DNA of 36,298 nucleotides from NCBI RefSeq assembly GCF_016908325.1, contig NZ_JAFBDR010000034.1:1-36298 (forward strand), read 5' to 3'. This DNA is from Aquibacillus albus. Lineage in GTDB: Bacteria; Bacillota; Bacilli; Bacillales; Amphibacillaceae. Shown here one piece after another: positions 1-9,550 of the stretch (position 1 is the stretch's first letter; the number at the start of each line of letters is the position of its first letter). The notes under the pieces are model-generated. The model had not been told where the DNA came from. It ran no database searches and was given only the letters and a program-made list of their open reading frames with translations. The position numbers and the translations under genes are program-made.

Positions 1-1
1 G

Positions 2-70
2 GATCATCAGCTCCAGTTCAATATAAAAGTAAATTGGCAGCATGACCCCAAACCTTATGTGTCTACTTGA
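2..70 (+). CDS. Possible 3' end of an upstream gene (partial)
   Basis: The reading frame beginning at base 2 is open from the window edge and ends in TGA at 68-70, giving about 22 residues ending in PKPYVST. A G-rich/C-rich hairpin follows at once, as expected after a gene end. Frame 1 is also open, to a TGA at 43-45, so the frame is not certain. Too little is visible to name a product. Confidence 0.25.
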   Translation, partial: DHQLQFNIKVNWQHDPKPYVST

Positions 71-71
71 C

Positions 72-96
72 AGGGGTAAGCTTACAGACCCCTTTT
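72..96 (+). terminator. Hairpin with T-run, possibly a repeat-derived terminator
   Basis: AGGGGT (72-77) pairs with ACCCCT (88-93), followed by TTT. The loop side contains the perfect 10-bp palindrome GTAAGCTTAC (76-85). The arms resemble a GGGGTC/AGACCCC repeat, as seen elsewhere in the window, with extra bases between the arms. It may end transcription of the gene entering from the left. Confidence 0.4.
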
Positions 97-143
97 ATGC
101 AAGGAAGTGTCATAAAATAAAAAAATTGTTATCCTTCTTTTAG

Positions 144-178
144 GCGAATTCAAAAATGTATGATTGTTGTAAATTCGC
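144..178. promoter_or_regulatory. Inverted repeat upstream of the first glycosidase gene
   Basis: GCGAATT (144-150) and AATTCGC (172-178) form a 7-bp inverted repeat with a 21-base spacer, about 90 bases before the start codon of the following gene. It could be an operator for a local regulator. No family assignment can be made. Confidence 0.3.
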
Positions 179-194
179 TTTCCTATTAATGTAT

Positions 195-209
195 AAGTAA
201 GCGTTAACA
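195..209 (+). promoter_or_regulatory. cre-like catabolite-response site
   Basis: AAGTAAGCGTTAACA matches the Bacillus CcpA consensus WTGNAANCGNWNNCW at all fixed positions except one (A for T at position 2). It lies 55 bases before the first GH106-like gene, and TATAAG (192-197), a possible -10 element, overlaps its left edge. A CcpA-repressed catabolic operon would fit. The site was read by eye and not tested. Confidence 0.5.
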
Positions 210-263
210 TGAAAAGCTGTTTTTATCGTAATTCAGAATAGAAAATAATCAAGAGGTGAATGT

Positions 264-3200
264 ATGGTTCATTTACGTAAGTTTAATAGTCCAGATTCAA
301 AATATGGTATTCACCCTTTTTGGTTTTGGAATGGTGAAATGGAAGAAGAGGAGATTGAGCATCAAATTGCCGAAATGGCAGACAAAGGTGTGACCGGATT
401 TTTTTTATGTGCGAGACAAGGGATGTCTGTCCCTTATTTATCCGATCAATGGTTTCAAAAAGTGGACTATGCGATTGAGGTTGCCGCCAACTATAACGTG
501 GATGTCTGGTTATATGACGAATACCCTTATCCAAGTGGTATGGCTGGAGGAGAGGTAACATTAGAGCATGCCGATGCAAAACAATATTCGCTCATTCATC
601 ATGTCGAGAAGTTAAATAGTGGAGAAACGGGTAAATTTGAAATGCCTTGGGCTCGAGTCCTTTCTGCAAAAGCCGTACCGGTCCATCCAGAAACAGAAGC
701 GTTGGATTGGGATGAAGCCATCGATGTAAAAGAGTTTATTGGCAATATCCAAGTGGAGCCTGTTTATCAAAAAACAGGACTTACTGCTTACAATCAAAAA
801 CGATATTTTACATATAAACCAAAGAAGGTATTGCATTGGACTGCACCAGAAGGTCAATGGGAAATCCACTGTTTTCTGGAACAAGAAATTGATGATTTTA
901 AATACTATGGCACGTTTGTCGACCCTTGTCATGAAGAAGCGATGTTTACGTTTATTCGTACAACACATGATCGCTATGCGGAAAAGGTCGGTAAATATTT
1001 CGGCAAGACTGTTAAAGGAATGTTTACTGATGAGATTCACTTACTAGGAAGATTTCCGTGGTCGCCAAAGCTTGTCCCTTTTATTCAGGAAAACTACGGC
1101 TATGACATTAGAGACTATATCCATCTATTACTGCACCATGATAATAACTCGTCAGCGAAGGTTCGTTATCATTACTACCAAGCAATTCACCTATTAACGC
1201 GAAAATCTTATCATAAGCAGGTACATGACTGGTGTGAACAGTACAGTTTGGATTATGTGGCCGAAGTTCCGTCTGTTCGAATGTCTGCTCAATTGTACAG
1301 CCATGTTCCTGGAGGGGATAGTGCACATGAAAAGCTGGGTCGTTCGCTCGATTGGGTATTAAGAAAATATTTTTATAGCTTTAGAGCGAATCCTAAAATG
1401 ACTAGTGCTTTAAGTAACCAGCTTGGTAGAGAGCGAGCGTTAATCGAATGCTTTCACAGTGTTGGTTGGTCGATGACATTACAGGACGCCAAATGGATGA
1501 TTGATAGAATGGCAGCCTTGGGGATAAACTTTTTCAATTTTCATGCATTCTTTTATACGTTGGACGCGATGGTAAAGCATGATGCACCACCATCCCACTT
1601 TTTACAAAATCCATATTGGAAGCATTTTCGGAAATTAGGTGACTATACCGCCAGAATCAGTTACGTAATGAGTGAAGGTACACCGGTTCGTCCGATTGCT
1701 GTCCTTGACCCAACAACTAGTCTTTGGACACATATGGGAAATCCATATAATCGTTTTACTTACACTGGAGAAAATTCTGAGGAAGAAAAGAAGCTGGAAC
1801 TGTTAAAGGAGCATTGGGGTGACATTTGTTTACATTTAACGACCCATTATAAAGATTATGATCACCTTGATCCGGAGATTTTAGAAAAAGCAGAAATTAT
1901 GGATGGCGAAATTCGGATTGGAAAAACTGCCTATTCTGTTCTCATTTTGCCTCCGATAACGAACCTAGAGTGTGATGCTTGGAAGGTAATCAAGCAATTT
2001 ATTAACGAAGGCGGTACAGTAATTGCTAATGGTCTCCTTCCATATGAAAACATTGATGATGAATCCACTATAGAGGATATAAGGACTACTTTTGGTTTAG
2101 ATGATCAATATTCTTCCGAGTTTTGGGAGGTTTCGCGGGACAAGGAACCTGTCCCCGTGTCCCAGAATGCTTATTTTATTCCAACTACGGTAAATCAGCC
2201 GTTGAGTGAGAGAATAGAGGCGTTAGCTGCTATTCTTGATGAGGAGCTTCAACAAGACATTGCTTTTAAAGTGGATGATGATTCGAAGTCGTTTTTAATG
2301 CAACATCGAAAATTAGAAGATGATTCGGAAGCAGTATTTTTGAGCAATCAAGAAGGGGACACCCATCAAGCATCACTCTATGTGAAGAAAGCGGAACAGA
2401 GAGTTAAGTTCACCCGGTTGAATCTAGAAACTGGTGATTCGGAAAAAATAGAAGCGGTCATCGATGGGGATTTCTGGAGAATTGATTTAGAATTTGCGGC
2501 CTACCAATCCCATTTAATCCAAATAGAAAAGGCTGCACATAAAAATGAAAGCAATTCCAATAATGATGCTGAACAACTGGAAATAGATGCTTCTCACCAA
2601 TGGGAGATGACCCCATTGCAGGAAAATATGCTCCGGTTTGATACCTTTGAGCTGCAAATAGAATCAAAAGGAGAAGCAAGCGGTACGGTACAAACGAAAA
2701 CATTTATTGATCAGTGTGAGGATTTAGCTAACAATCATAGGCTTCCAATCGAATTTACACAAACATTTGGTACGCCGATGAAAGTAAATTTAGCTTACCC
2801 GATTGATGTAAACTACCAAACGACCTTTTTTATCGACCGTTTACCTGCACATTGCTCATTAGTCATGGACCGTCATGCAATAGCAGGAGATTTTGATATT
2901 TTACTTAACGGCGTAGTAGTAGATCGTTCAACCTTTGTTCAAAAGTTTGTGTATGACCATAATAATGTGGTTGCAGATGTACATTCGTTATTAAAGCACG
3001 GTGAAAATACGCTAAAAGTAAAAGGAAAAGTCGATCACGATTGGGAAGGTGTTGTTGATCCACTTTACTTGATGGGGGACTTTGGTGTCGAATTTGATAC
3101 AGAACTGCAATCAATCATGACGGATGTACCAACCAATGCAACGTCATTGATCGGTCCTTACAAAGGGTTACCATTCTATGCAGGTACAATTTCATTCCAA

Positions 3201-3509
3201 ACGAACGTACATTTTGATGTTCCTTATACAGAGGAATTTACGTTAGCTGTAAAAGAACTGGAGGATGTACACGAATGTGCAGAGGTGCTGATTAATGGTA
3301 AGTCACTTGGGGTAAAAGCTTGGTCTCCTTACAAGTGGCAGGGCATGACAGAAATGCTTTCTGATGGCGAAAATGTGGTAGAGGTTAAAATTACAAACAC
3401 ATTGATTGGTTTGATGGAAGGTAAATATTTCAACTATGAAAATCATACCTTAGAGGATGTTAGAGCACAGCGACAACTACAAAAGTATACTAGTGTTCAT
3501 GTTGAATAA
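264..3509 (+). CDS. GH106-like (alpha-L-rhamnosidase-like) glycoside hydrolase, cytoplasmic
   Basis: This 1081-residue protein probably removes a terminal sugar, likely L-rhamnose, from imported oligosaccharides. The N-terminus has the FWFWN motif (residues 19-23) and, at 84-92, YDEYPYPSG, typical of GH106-like TIM-barrel enzymes. Candidate catalytic acids are E257 in MFTDE and E395 in LIECFHS. The C-terminus has a GH2-type sugar-binding fold signature (VLINGKSLGVKAWSPY). There is no signal peptide, so it should act in the cytoplasm. The start ATG follows AGAGGTG. It is the first gene of a run with a sulfatase 12 bp downstream and a paralogue further on; a cre-like site lies upstream. A GGGACA/TGTCCC repeat copy is embedded in frame near residue 628. 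The substrate is inferred; another GH106-related specificity is possible. Confidence 0.8.
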   Translation: MVHLRKFNSPDSKYGIHPFWFWNGEMEEEEIEHQIAEMADKGVTGFFLCARQGMSVPYLSDQWFQKVDYAIEVAANYNVDVWLYDEYPYPSGMAGGEVTLEHADAKQYSLIHHVEKLNSGETGKFEMPWARVLSAKAVPVHPETEALDWDEAIDVKEFIGNIQVEPVYQKTGLTAYNQKRYFTYKPKKVLHWTAPEGQWEIHCFLEQEIDDFKYYGTFVDPCHEEAMFTFIRTTHDRYAEKVGKYFGKTVKGMFTDEIHLLGRFPWSPKLVPFIQENYGYDIRDYIHLLLHHDNNSSAKVRYHYYQAIHLLTRKSYHKQVHDWCEQYSLDYVAEVPSVRMSAQLYSHVPGGDSAHEKLGRSLDWVLRKYFYSFRANPKMTSALSNQLGRERALIECFHSVGWSMTLQDAKWMIDRMAALGINFFNFHAFFYTLDAMVKHDAPPSHFLQNPYWKHFRKLGDYTARISYVMSEGTPVRPIAVLDPTTSLWTHMGNPYNRFTYTGENSEEEKKLELLKEHWGDICLHLTTHYKDYDHLDPEILEKAEIMDGEIRIGKTAYSVLILPPITNLECDAWKVIKQFINEGGTVIANGLLPYENIDDESTIEDIRTTFGLDDQYSSEFWEVSRDKEPVPVSQNAYFIPTTVNQPLSERIEALAAILDEELQQDIAFKVDDDSKSFLMQHRKLEDDSEAVFLSNQEGDTHQASLYVKKAEQRVKFTRLNLETGDSEKIEAVIDGDFWRIDLEFAAYQSHLIQIEKAAHKNESNSNNDAEQLEIDASHQWEMTPLQENMLRFDTFELQIESKGEASGTVQTKTFIDQCEDLANNHRLPIEFTQTFGTPMKVNLAYPIDVNYQTTFFIDRLPAHCSLVMDRHAIAGDFDILLNGVVVDRSTFVQKFVYDHNNVVADVHSLLKHGENTLKVKGKVDHDWEGVVDPLYLMGDFGVEFDTELQSIMTDVPTNATSLIGPYKGLPFYAGTISFQTNVHFDVPYTEEFTLAVKELEDVHECAEVLINGKSLGVKAWSPYKWQGMTEMLSDGENVVEVKITNTLIGLMEGKYFNYENHTLEDVRAQRQLQKYTSVHVE
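2137..2163. repeat. GGGACA/TGTCCC palindromic repeat inside a coding sequence
   Basis: GGGACA (2137-2142) faces TGTCCC (2150-2155), and a second TGTCCC follows at 2158-2163. The core closely resembles the intergenic copy at 10805-10839. Here it lies inside the first glycosidase gene and is read in frame as RDKEPVPVS, so it is tolerated as protein sequence. Confidence 0.6.
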
Positions 3510-3521
3510 CAGGGGGTGAGT

Positions 3522-4883
3522 ATGCTGGGAAGCGAAAAGGAACGTCCAAATGTTGTTGTTTTTTTCACTGATCAACAACGGTGGGATACAACGGGTGTAC
3601 ACGGAAATCCATTAGAATTAACACCAAATTTTGATCGGATGGCAAAGGAAGGAACGCATTTATATCATTCGTTTACAAATCATCCTGTTTGTGGCCCGGC
3701 TCGTGCTTGTATGCAAACTGGTTTATATGGAACAACAACAGGATGCTATCGAAATGCGAATCCATTACCGCCAGATACTAAAACATTGGCGAATTACTTC
3801 AAGGAAGGTGGCTATTACACAGGCTACATTGGAAAATGGCACTTGGCCGCTCAAGAACCAGTGAGCAAGGAAAAAAGAGGTGGCTATGACTATTGGTTGG
3901 CGGCTAATGCGCTTGAGCACACTTCTGAGGCGTATCATACAGTTTTGTATGATGAAGACTGCCAGCCTGTTCAATTACCAGGTTATCGTGTTGATGCATT
4001 AACAGATGCCGCCATCCGATTTATTGATAAGAAACATGACAAAGAACAGCCGTTTTTCTTGTTCTTGTCTTTTTTAGAGCCGCACCACCAGAATCGATCC
4101 GATGATTATCCTGCTCCGGATGGATACAGGGAAAAATATACTTCAAGATGGACACCTCCAGACTTAGCTGCACTAGGCGGAACAACACAACAGCATCTTG
4201 GTGGGTACTATGGAATGGTCAAGCGACTAGACGAGGCGTTAGGTAGATTGATGGATGCGTTAAAAAGTTTAAATATAAAAGACAATACAATCGTATTATT
4301 TTCATCTGATCACGGCTGTCATTTTAAAACGAGAAATGATGAATACAAACGTTCCTGTCATGAAAGTTCGATTCGTGTTCCGACAGCGATTACTGGACCC
4401 GGCTTCATGGGAGGCGGTCAAAAAAAGGAATTAATCAGCCTGCTTGATATTCCGCCAACATTATTGAATGCAGCAGGATTGCATATTCCAAACGACATGG
4501 CAGGAAATTCAATTCTTCCATTAATCAATGGTCAAAAGGATGGTTGGCCAGATGATCTGTTTATGCAGATTAGTGAAAGTCAAGTCGGGAGGGCGATTCG
4601 TACGAAAAAGTGGAAGTATAGTGTGTCTGATCCAACAAAGGATGGGGTTACAGATTCAAAGTCTGGTTCGTATGTTGAGGAATTCCTCTATGATTTGGAG
4701 GCAGATCCTTATGAACTTATTAATTTAATCGGGCTAAAATCCCATCAGCAGGTTACTAGTCAAATGAGAAAGCGACTCCTCCGTAGAATAGAAGAAGTGG
4801 AAAAGGAACAGCCTGTCATTCAACCTGCACCCCTTAAGGAAAGCGGACAGCGAAAGGTAACAGATCAAGAGATTTTGTCGTGA
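3522..4883 (+). CDS. S1-family sulfatase (Cys-type, formylglycine-dependent), cytoplasmic
   Basis: This enzyme hydrolyses a sulfate ester, probably on the oligosaccharide handled by its neighbours. C57 lies in the CxPxR maturation motif (CGPAR, 57-61), where Cys is converted to formylglycine. Other family marks are FTDQQRWD (15-22) at the N-terminal metal site, GKWHL, and SDHG for the second metal-ligand region. Its 453 residues suit the family. ATG at 3522 was chosen because the upstream GTG at 3516 lies inside the AGGGGGTGA ribosome binding site. There is no signal peptide, which is notable because many polysaccharide sulfatases are exported. It starts 12 bp after the GH106-like gene, implying co-transcription. 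A formylglycine-generating enzyme must be encoded elsewhere. A phosphoesterase role in the same superfamily is less likely given the CxPxR motif. Confidence 0.88.
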   Translation: MLGSEKERPNVVVFFTDQQRWDTTGVHGNPLELTPNFDRMAKEGTHLYHSFTNHPVCGPARACMQTGLYGTTTGCYRNANPLPPDTKTLANYFKEGGYYTGYIGKWHLAAQEPVSKEKRGGYDYWLAANALEHTSEAYHTVLYDEDCQPVQLPGYRVDALTDAAIRFIDKKHDKEQPFFLFLSFLEPHHQNRSDDYPAPDGYREKYTSRWTPPDLAALGGTTQQHLGGYYGMVKRLDEALGRLMDALKSLNIKDNTIVLFSSDHGCHFKTRNDEYKRSCHESSIRVPTAITGPGFMGGGQKKELISLLDIPPTLLNAAGLHIPNDMAGNSILPLINGQKDGWPDDLFMQISESQVGRAIRTKKWKYSVSDPTKDGVTDSKSGSYVEEFLYDLEADPYELINLIGLKSHQQVTSQMRKRLLRRIEEVEKEQPVIQPAPLKESGQRKVTDQEILS

Positions 4884-4972
4884 ACTGGAGATGTATTCTA
4901 TTTGCGAGAAAAAGGACTATAGGAAATTGTTATCACAAATAAGTTATAACTATTTTAATCAAGGAGTTGCTT

Positions 4973-6259
4973 ATGATGAAGAAGAAGTATGTGTTAGTTG
5001 GTACTGGTGGAAGAGCTGAGTTTTTCTATGGAGCAATTGCAAGAGATTTCAGAGATACATGTGAACTTGTCGCTTTTTGTGATGTGAATCAGACGAGAAT
5101 GAATTATGCCAATCAATTATTAGAGGAAAAGTACAATCACCCACAAATAAATACGTATTTAGCTGCTGATTTTGAAAAAATGATTGAGACAGAAAAGCCG
5201 GAAAAGGTTGTCGTTACTTCGGTTGACCGAACCCATCACACTTATATTATTAAAGCATTGGAACTAGGTTGTGATGTCGTGACGGAGAAACCGATGACCG
5301 TTGATGCAGATAAGTGTCAGGACATCATTGATGCAATCAACAGGACTGGCAATGAAGTTCGAGTTGCATTCAACTATCGCTATGCACCACACAATACAAA
5401 AATCCGTGAGCTAATCATGAATGACACAATCGGTCAAGTGACTTCCGTTAATTTTGAGTGGGCATTGGATACCCAGCATGGTGCCGACTATTTCCGTAGG
5501 TGGCACCGTGACAAGCGAAATAGTGGCGGATTACTCGTTCATAAATCAACGCACCACTTTGATCTCGTCAATTTTTGGCTAGGAACTACACCGGAAACGG
5601 TCTATGCATCAGGTGGATTGCGTTTTTATGGGAGAGAAAATGCAGAGGAAAGAGGCGTAACACAGTTCTATCAACGTGCATACGGTAGTGAGGTTGCCAA
5701 GGATGATCCATTTGCCATTCATTTAGAAGAAAATGAGCACTTGAAAGCTATGTATTTGGATGCAGAAAAAGAGGACGGATACCAACGTGATCAAAGTGTG
5801 TTTGGTGATGGGATTAGTATTGAAGATACATTGGGTGTGATGGTTAATTATAAAAACAAAGCGATTTTAAATTATTCCTTGAACGCGTACTTGCCATGGG
5901 AAGGGTATATTGTTTCCTTTAATGGAACGAAAGGAAGAATGGAAGTTCGTATTCGCGAACAATCGTATATTAACTCCGGCGGAAGCAAGGACGACGAAGG
6001 GAAGGTAAAGGAAAAATCGATCATGGTCATGCCAATGTTCGGTCAGCCATACGAGGTTGAAGTTATCGAAGGGAAAGGTGGCCATGGTGGTGGAGACCCT
6101 GTTCTTTTACAGGATATTTTTGGGACTCCTGTTGAAGATGAATTTAATCGAGCAGCTTCCCATGTTGACGGTGCGATGTCTATCCTAACAGGAATTGCAG
6201 GGAACATCTCCTTGAAAACAGGTCAAGCCGTAAAAGTAGATGAACTAATTAATTTGTAA
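4973..6259 (+). CDS. Gfo/Idh/MocA family NAD(P)-dependent oxidoreductase
   Basis: A 428-residue sugar or sugar-acid dehydrogenase-like protein. The N-terminal Rossmann domain starts VLVGTGGRAEFF, and the family EKP motif appears in VVTEKPMTV. A conserved His-rich helix (KSTHHFDLVNFW) follows the start of the C-terminal alpha/beta domain. Starts at 4973 and 4976 are both possible after AAGGAG (4961-4966); the upstream TTG directly abuts the ribosome binding site and is unlikely. It lies 89 bp after the sulfatase and in the same run as two GH106-like enzymes, so it may oxidise a released sugar. Some members of this superfamily are NAD-dependent glycosidases (GH109 type), which cannot be excluded. 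Confidence 0.85.
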   Translation: MMKKKYVLVGTGGRAEFFYGAIARDFRDTCELVAFCDVNQTRMNYANQLLEEKYNHPQINTYLAADFEKMIETEKPEKVVVTSVDRTHHTYIIKALELGCDVVTEKPMTVDADKCQDIIDAINRTGNEVRVAFNYRYAPHNTKIRELIMNDTIGQVTSVNFEWALDTQHGADYFRRWHRDKRNSGGLLVHKSTHHFDLVNFWLGTTPETVYASGGLRFYGRENAEERGVTQFYQRAYGSEVAKDDPFAIHLEENEHLKAMYLDAEKEDGYQRDQSVFGDGISIEDTLGVMVNYKNKAILNYSLNAYLPWEGYIVSFNGTKGRMEVRIREQSYINSGGSKDDEGKVKEKSIMVMPMFGQPYEVEVIEGKGGHGGGDPVLLQDIFGTPVEDEFNRAASHVDGAMSILTGIAGNISLKTGQAVKVDELINL

Positions 6260-6261
6260 AA

Positions 6262-6320
6262 GGGGTCTGACCCCGCTCGTGGACAGTTGTCCACTGTGGG
6301 AGGACAGTTGCTTCTGTCCT
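6262..6320. repeat. Composite palindromic repeat (GGGGTC and GGACA types)
   Basis: Three palindromes lie in tandem. GGGGTCTGACCCC is at 6262-6274. GTGGACA (6279-6285) pairs with TGTCCAC (6288-6294). AGGACAG (6301-6307) pairs with CTGTCCT (6314-6320). They fill the space between the oxidoreductase and the second GH106-like gene. They also create an open frame from a GTG at 6279 that wrongly lengthens the next gene. Confidence 0.75.
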
Positions 6321-6365
6321 TGTTCTTCTGTCCCGGGAAATATTTTAGGTGAAGGTTGTGAAGAA

Positions 6366-8828
6366 ATGAGTGATGCCTTGCAGCAGCAGTTTTTGGATCC
6401 CCCAGAAGAATTCACGCCAATTCCATTTTGGTTTTGGAATGATGATTTAACAAAAGAAGAGATTGCTAGGCAAATCCACGATTTCCATGAAAAAGGGGTA
6501 ACGGGATTTGTTTTACACCCAAGGATTGGAATCCCAGAGGAAATAGAGTACTTATCAGAAACTTTTATGAATCTCGTTCATGTAGCAGTTGAAGAGGCCA
6601 AATGTTTAGGTATGTCTGTCATTTTATACGATGAGGCGATGTACCCTTCAGGTGCAGCGAAAGGTTTCGTTGTAAAGGATAATCCGGAATACGCTAGCCG
6701 TGGGTTGATGATGATCGAGTACCCTTGTCAAAAGCATAATGAAATGTCGATTGATTTATCTGAAGGGGAGAAGCTGGTTTCTGTTCAAGCGGTAGAAAAA
6801 CTAACGGAAGCATCCATTGATCTAGCAAGCTGTCAGCTACTACAAGTGGAAAGTGAAAAGGTTCATTTCACCCCTCCAAATAACGGCAATTGGTCACTTC
6901 TATTGTTTATCGAAACCTTCTCAGGCGGAACGATTCGTGGTATTCACTTCGGCGAAGATGATGGGGAGGAGCATGCACCAGCTTCAGCCGATTTATTGAA
7001 TCCCGATGCGGTGAAGAAATTTATTCAAATTACCCATGATACGTATTATGCCAAGCTAAAGGAATATTTCGGTGATACAGTGATTGCCATGTTTACGGAT
7101 GAACCCGATATTTTAGGAAGAGGTTCGGCTAAAGGATTAAAGCCGTGGACGAACGATTTTTTAACCTATTTTAAAGGTAACGGTAATGAAGAAATAGATT
7201 TACCAGCATTGTGGTTTGATGCAGGTGATCAAACGGATGGTATAAGAAAAAACTACCGAAAAGCTGTTAATAAACGATTAACGGAAGTTTACTATAAGCA
7301 AATTAGTGATTGGTGTGCTGGTCATGGTATTGCGTTAACCGGACATCCGGCAGCTAGTGATGATATTGGGCTGTTGGAACATTTTCAAATTCCTGGTCAG
7401 GACGTTGTTTGGCGCTGGGTCGCACCAGAGGATGGCAAAGCCTTGGAAGGAGAGCATTCGACAGCCGGTAAGTGTTCGGCGGATGCTGCTAGACATCGCG
7501 GACGACGCAGAAATTTAAATGAGTTTTTAGGGGTGTGTAGTAAGGAAAGTCCTTGGGCGCTTAGTGCAGGAGATATGAAATGGTATATGGATTGGCTACT
7601 TGTCAGAGGTGTTAACTTACTATGTCCGCATGCGTTTTATTACTCGATTGATGGAAAGCGTCGCAGTCATGAAAGACCACCAGATGTTGGACCGAACAAC
7701 TTATGGTGGCCTTATTACAAGCAATTTTCTCAATACATGAAGCGGTTAAGCTGGTTAATGACAGATAGTAATAATCAAACGTCTGTTGCTGTATTGTGTG
7801 AAGAGGACCATTTGCCTTGGAAAATTGTCAAGCCATTTTATGAAAATCAGGTGGAATTTAATTACCTAGAGCAGTCCCTTCTTCTATCTTCAAGCAATGT
7901 TCAGGATGGTAGAATCTTAATTGTAGATCAGAGCTATGAGGTCATTGTTGTGGAGGATTATAGTTTAATAGACGACGCTGTTCAGGAAAAGTTGGAACTT
8001 TTTAACGCAGGCGGAGGACATGTGATTGTCTGTACAGAGTCAAGTCATTCACCGGTTGATAGGGCTCGAACAATTAGGAAAGAGGAAGAAGTTGTGTCGG
8101 CACTTCCGGACATAAGTAAACACCAAGTGACTTTAAGACCTCATAGTCCATCGATACGACTGAGTAAAGTAGTAAAAGATGGCACTCTCTTTTATTTTTT
8201 CGTAAATGAAGGAGAAGACAATTATGTAGGTACTTTTGAAGTAGAAGAAGGTAAGGTGGAAAAATGGGATCCGTGGAATGGCGCCATTTCAGAAGTTGCA
8301 GTTCAACAGGATCGTGACAAGAGATTTGTTCCCTTTGAATTGGAGAGGAGATCATCGATTGTCTTTTCTGTTGATACGAATCAAGCCCCTAAGAATGCAG
8401 ATAAATGGGCCGAACCAATGAACATTACATTCATTCCAATGAACGATGGTTGGGCAGTCAAAAATTCCCCTACTCAAGCGGCAAGTAATGCTTTGGAGTC
8501 GTGGGTTGAATGGGATGGAATGGAAGCCTTTTCTGGGACAGTAACATACGAAAACAGCTTTGCAATAGAAGAGGAATCGCCAATTGCTCATGCCACTGTT
8601 GACCTTGGTGAGGTATATGAGATAGCTAGATTAACTGTAAATGGAAAAGAAGTAGGGTTAAAAATGTGGGCACCCTATCGATTTGAGTTGGATCCTTCTT
8701 TCCTTCAAGCTGGAAAAAATACGATTAGTATTGATGTAACGAACTCGATGGCAAATAAAATGGATAATGCCCGTTTAAAATCTGGTTTGATTGGACCGGT
8801 TTCGATGGAAATAAGAATAATAGATTAG
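6366..8828 (+). CDS. Second GH106-like glycoside hydrolase, cytoplasmic
   Basis: This 820-residue paralogue of the first gene shares its layout but is shorter. It has FWFWN near the N-terminus, then LYDEAMYPSG, MFTDEPDILGRG with a candidate catalytic Glu, and a central NEFLGVCSKE segment aligning with the second candidate acid of the paralogue. The C-terminal beta-sandwich carries LTVNGKEVGLKMWAPY. No signal peptide is present. The frame is open from a GTG at 6279, but those first 29 codons are entirely palindromic repeat. ATG at 6366, preceded by AGGTGAAGG, was preferred, and the FWFWN motif then sits about as far from the start as in the paralogue. The two copies may attack different linkages or sulfated versus unsulfated residues; this is inference. 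Confidence 0.78.
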   Translation: MSDALQQQFLDPPEEFTPIPFWFWNDDLTKEEIARQIHDFHEKGVTGFVLHPRIGIPEEIEYLSETFMNLVHVAVEEAKCLGMSVILYDEAMYPSGAAKGFVVKDNPEYASRGLMMIEYPCQKHNEMSIDLSEGEKLVSVQAVEKLTEASIDLASCQLLQVESEKVHFTPPNNGNWSLLLFIETFSGGTIRGIHFGEDDGEEHAPASADLLNPDAVKKFIQITHDTYYAKLKEYFGDTVIAMFTDEPDILGRGSAKGLKPWTNDFLTYFKGNGNEEIDLPALWFDAGDQTDGIRKNYRKAVNKRLTEVYYKQISDWCAGHGIALTGHPAASDDIGLLEHFQIPGQDVVWRWVAPEDGKALEGEHSTAGKCSADAARHRGRRRNLNEFLGVCSKESPWALSAGDMKWYMDWLLVRGVNLLCPHAFYYSIDGKRRSHERPPDVGPNNLWWPYYKQFSQYMKRLSWLMTDSNNQTSVAVLCEEDHLPWKIVKPFYENQVEFNYLEQSLLLSSSNVQDGRILIVDQSYEVIVVEDYSLIDDAVQEKLELFNAGGGHVIVCTESSHSPVDRARTIRKEEEVVSALPDISKHQVTLRPHSPSIRLSKVVKDGTLFYFFVNEGEDNYVGTFEVEEGKVEKWDPWNGAISEVAVQQDRDKRFVPFELERRSSIVFSVDTNQAPKNADKWAEPMNITFIPMNDGWAVKNSPTQAASNALESWVEWDGMEAFSGTVTYENSFAIEEESPIAHATVDLGEVYEIARLTVNGKEVGLKMWAPYRFELDPSFLQAGKNTISIDVTNSMANKMDNARLKSGLIGPVSMEIRIID

Positions 8829-8879
8829 TACGATTAGCTTATCTAAAAAAATGGCAAGGGCGATGGGAGAGATAAATTC

Positions 8880-9536
8880 ATGGGTGATAAGGTAAAACTA
8901 TATTTAGCTTCAGATTCAACAGCTCAAACCTATGGTCAAAGTGAAGCCCCACAAGCAGGTTGGGGACAATTTATCGGCAATTATTTTGATGAAAAAGTAG
9001 AGATTTATAATTATGCAATAGGTGGTCGAAGTTCTAAAACCTTCATCACGGAGGGGCGACTAGCTAACATCTTAGATGAAATAGCAAAGAATGACTATTT
9101 ACTGATCCAATTGGGTCATAATGACTCAACGAAAATCCGTCCTCAACGGTATACCGAACCCTATGACGATTATAAGCAATACTTAAAACAATATGTACAA
9201 GGTGCACGTGAACATCAAGCAATCCCAATATTAATTACACCAGTGGCAAGGCTGCATTACGTGAATCAAGAATTTTTAATGGATTTTGGTGATTATTGCA
9301 ACGCCATGAAAGAGGTAGCAGAGGAAGAAGATGTTTTACTGATTGATTTAATGAAGCAGAGTTTGGCCTACTATACTTCGATTGGCTATGAGCAAGTGAA
9401 AGAACTGTTTATGATCTCTGTGAATGGAACGGACTGTACCCATTTTACCGAAAAAGGTGCAGGTGAAATTGCTAGATTAGTTGCTCAGGGAGTGAAAAGC
9501 TTGGAAATAAATCTATCAAACAAAGTACTGTTATAG
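8880..9536 (+). CDS. SGNH/CE12-type rhamnogalacturonan acetylesterase
   Basis: This 218-residue esterase should remove acetyl groups from pectin-type oligosaccharides. All SGNH blocks are visible: the nucleophile in ASDST (S13), Gly in GGRSSKTF, Asn in GHND, and the D-x-x-H pair in DCTH (D185, H188). Length and motifs match the RhgT/YesT group of B. subtilis, which acts on rhamnogalacturonan. There is no signal peptide, so it would work inside the cell. GGGAGA precedes the ATG by about 9 bases. Only 14 bp separates it from the lyase gene that follows, so the two are surely co-transcribed. A different acyl ester substrate is possible, but the neighbours favour pectin. Confidence 0.85.
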   Translation: MGDKVKLYLASDSTAQTYGQSEAPQAGWGQFIGNYFDEKVEIYNYAIGGRSSKTFITEGRLANILDEIAKNDYLLIQLGHNDSTKIRPQRYTEPYDDYKQYLKQYVQGAREHQAIPILITPVARLHYVNQEFLMDFGDYCNAMKEVAEEEDVLLIDLMKQSLAYYTSIGYEQVKELFMISVNGTDCTHFTEKGAGEIARLVAQGVKSLEINLSNKVLL

Positions 9537-9550
9537 GGGAGTTGGGAAAT

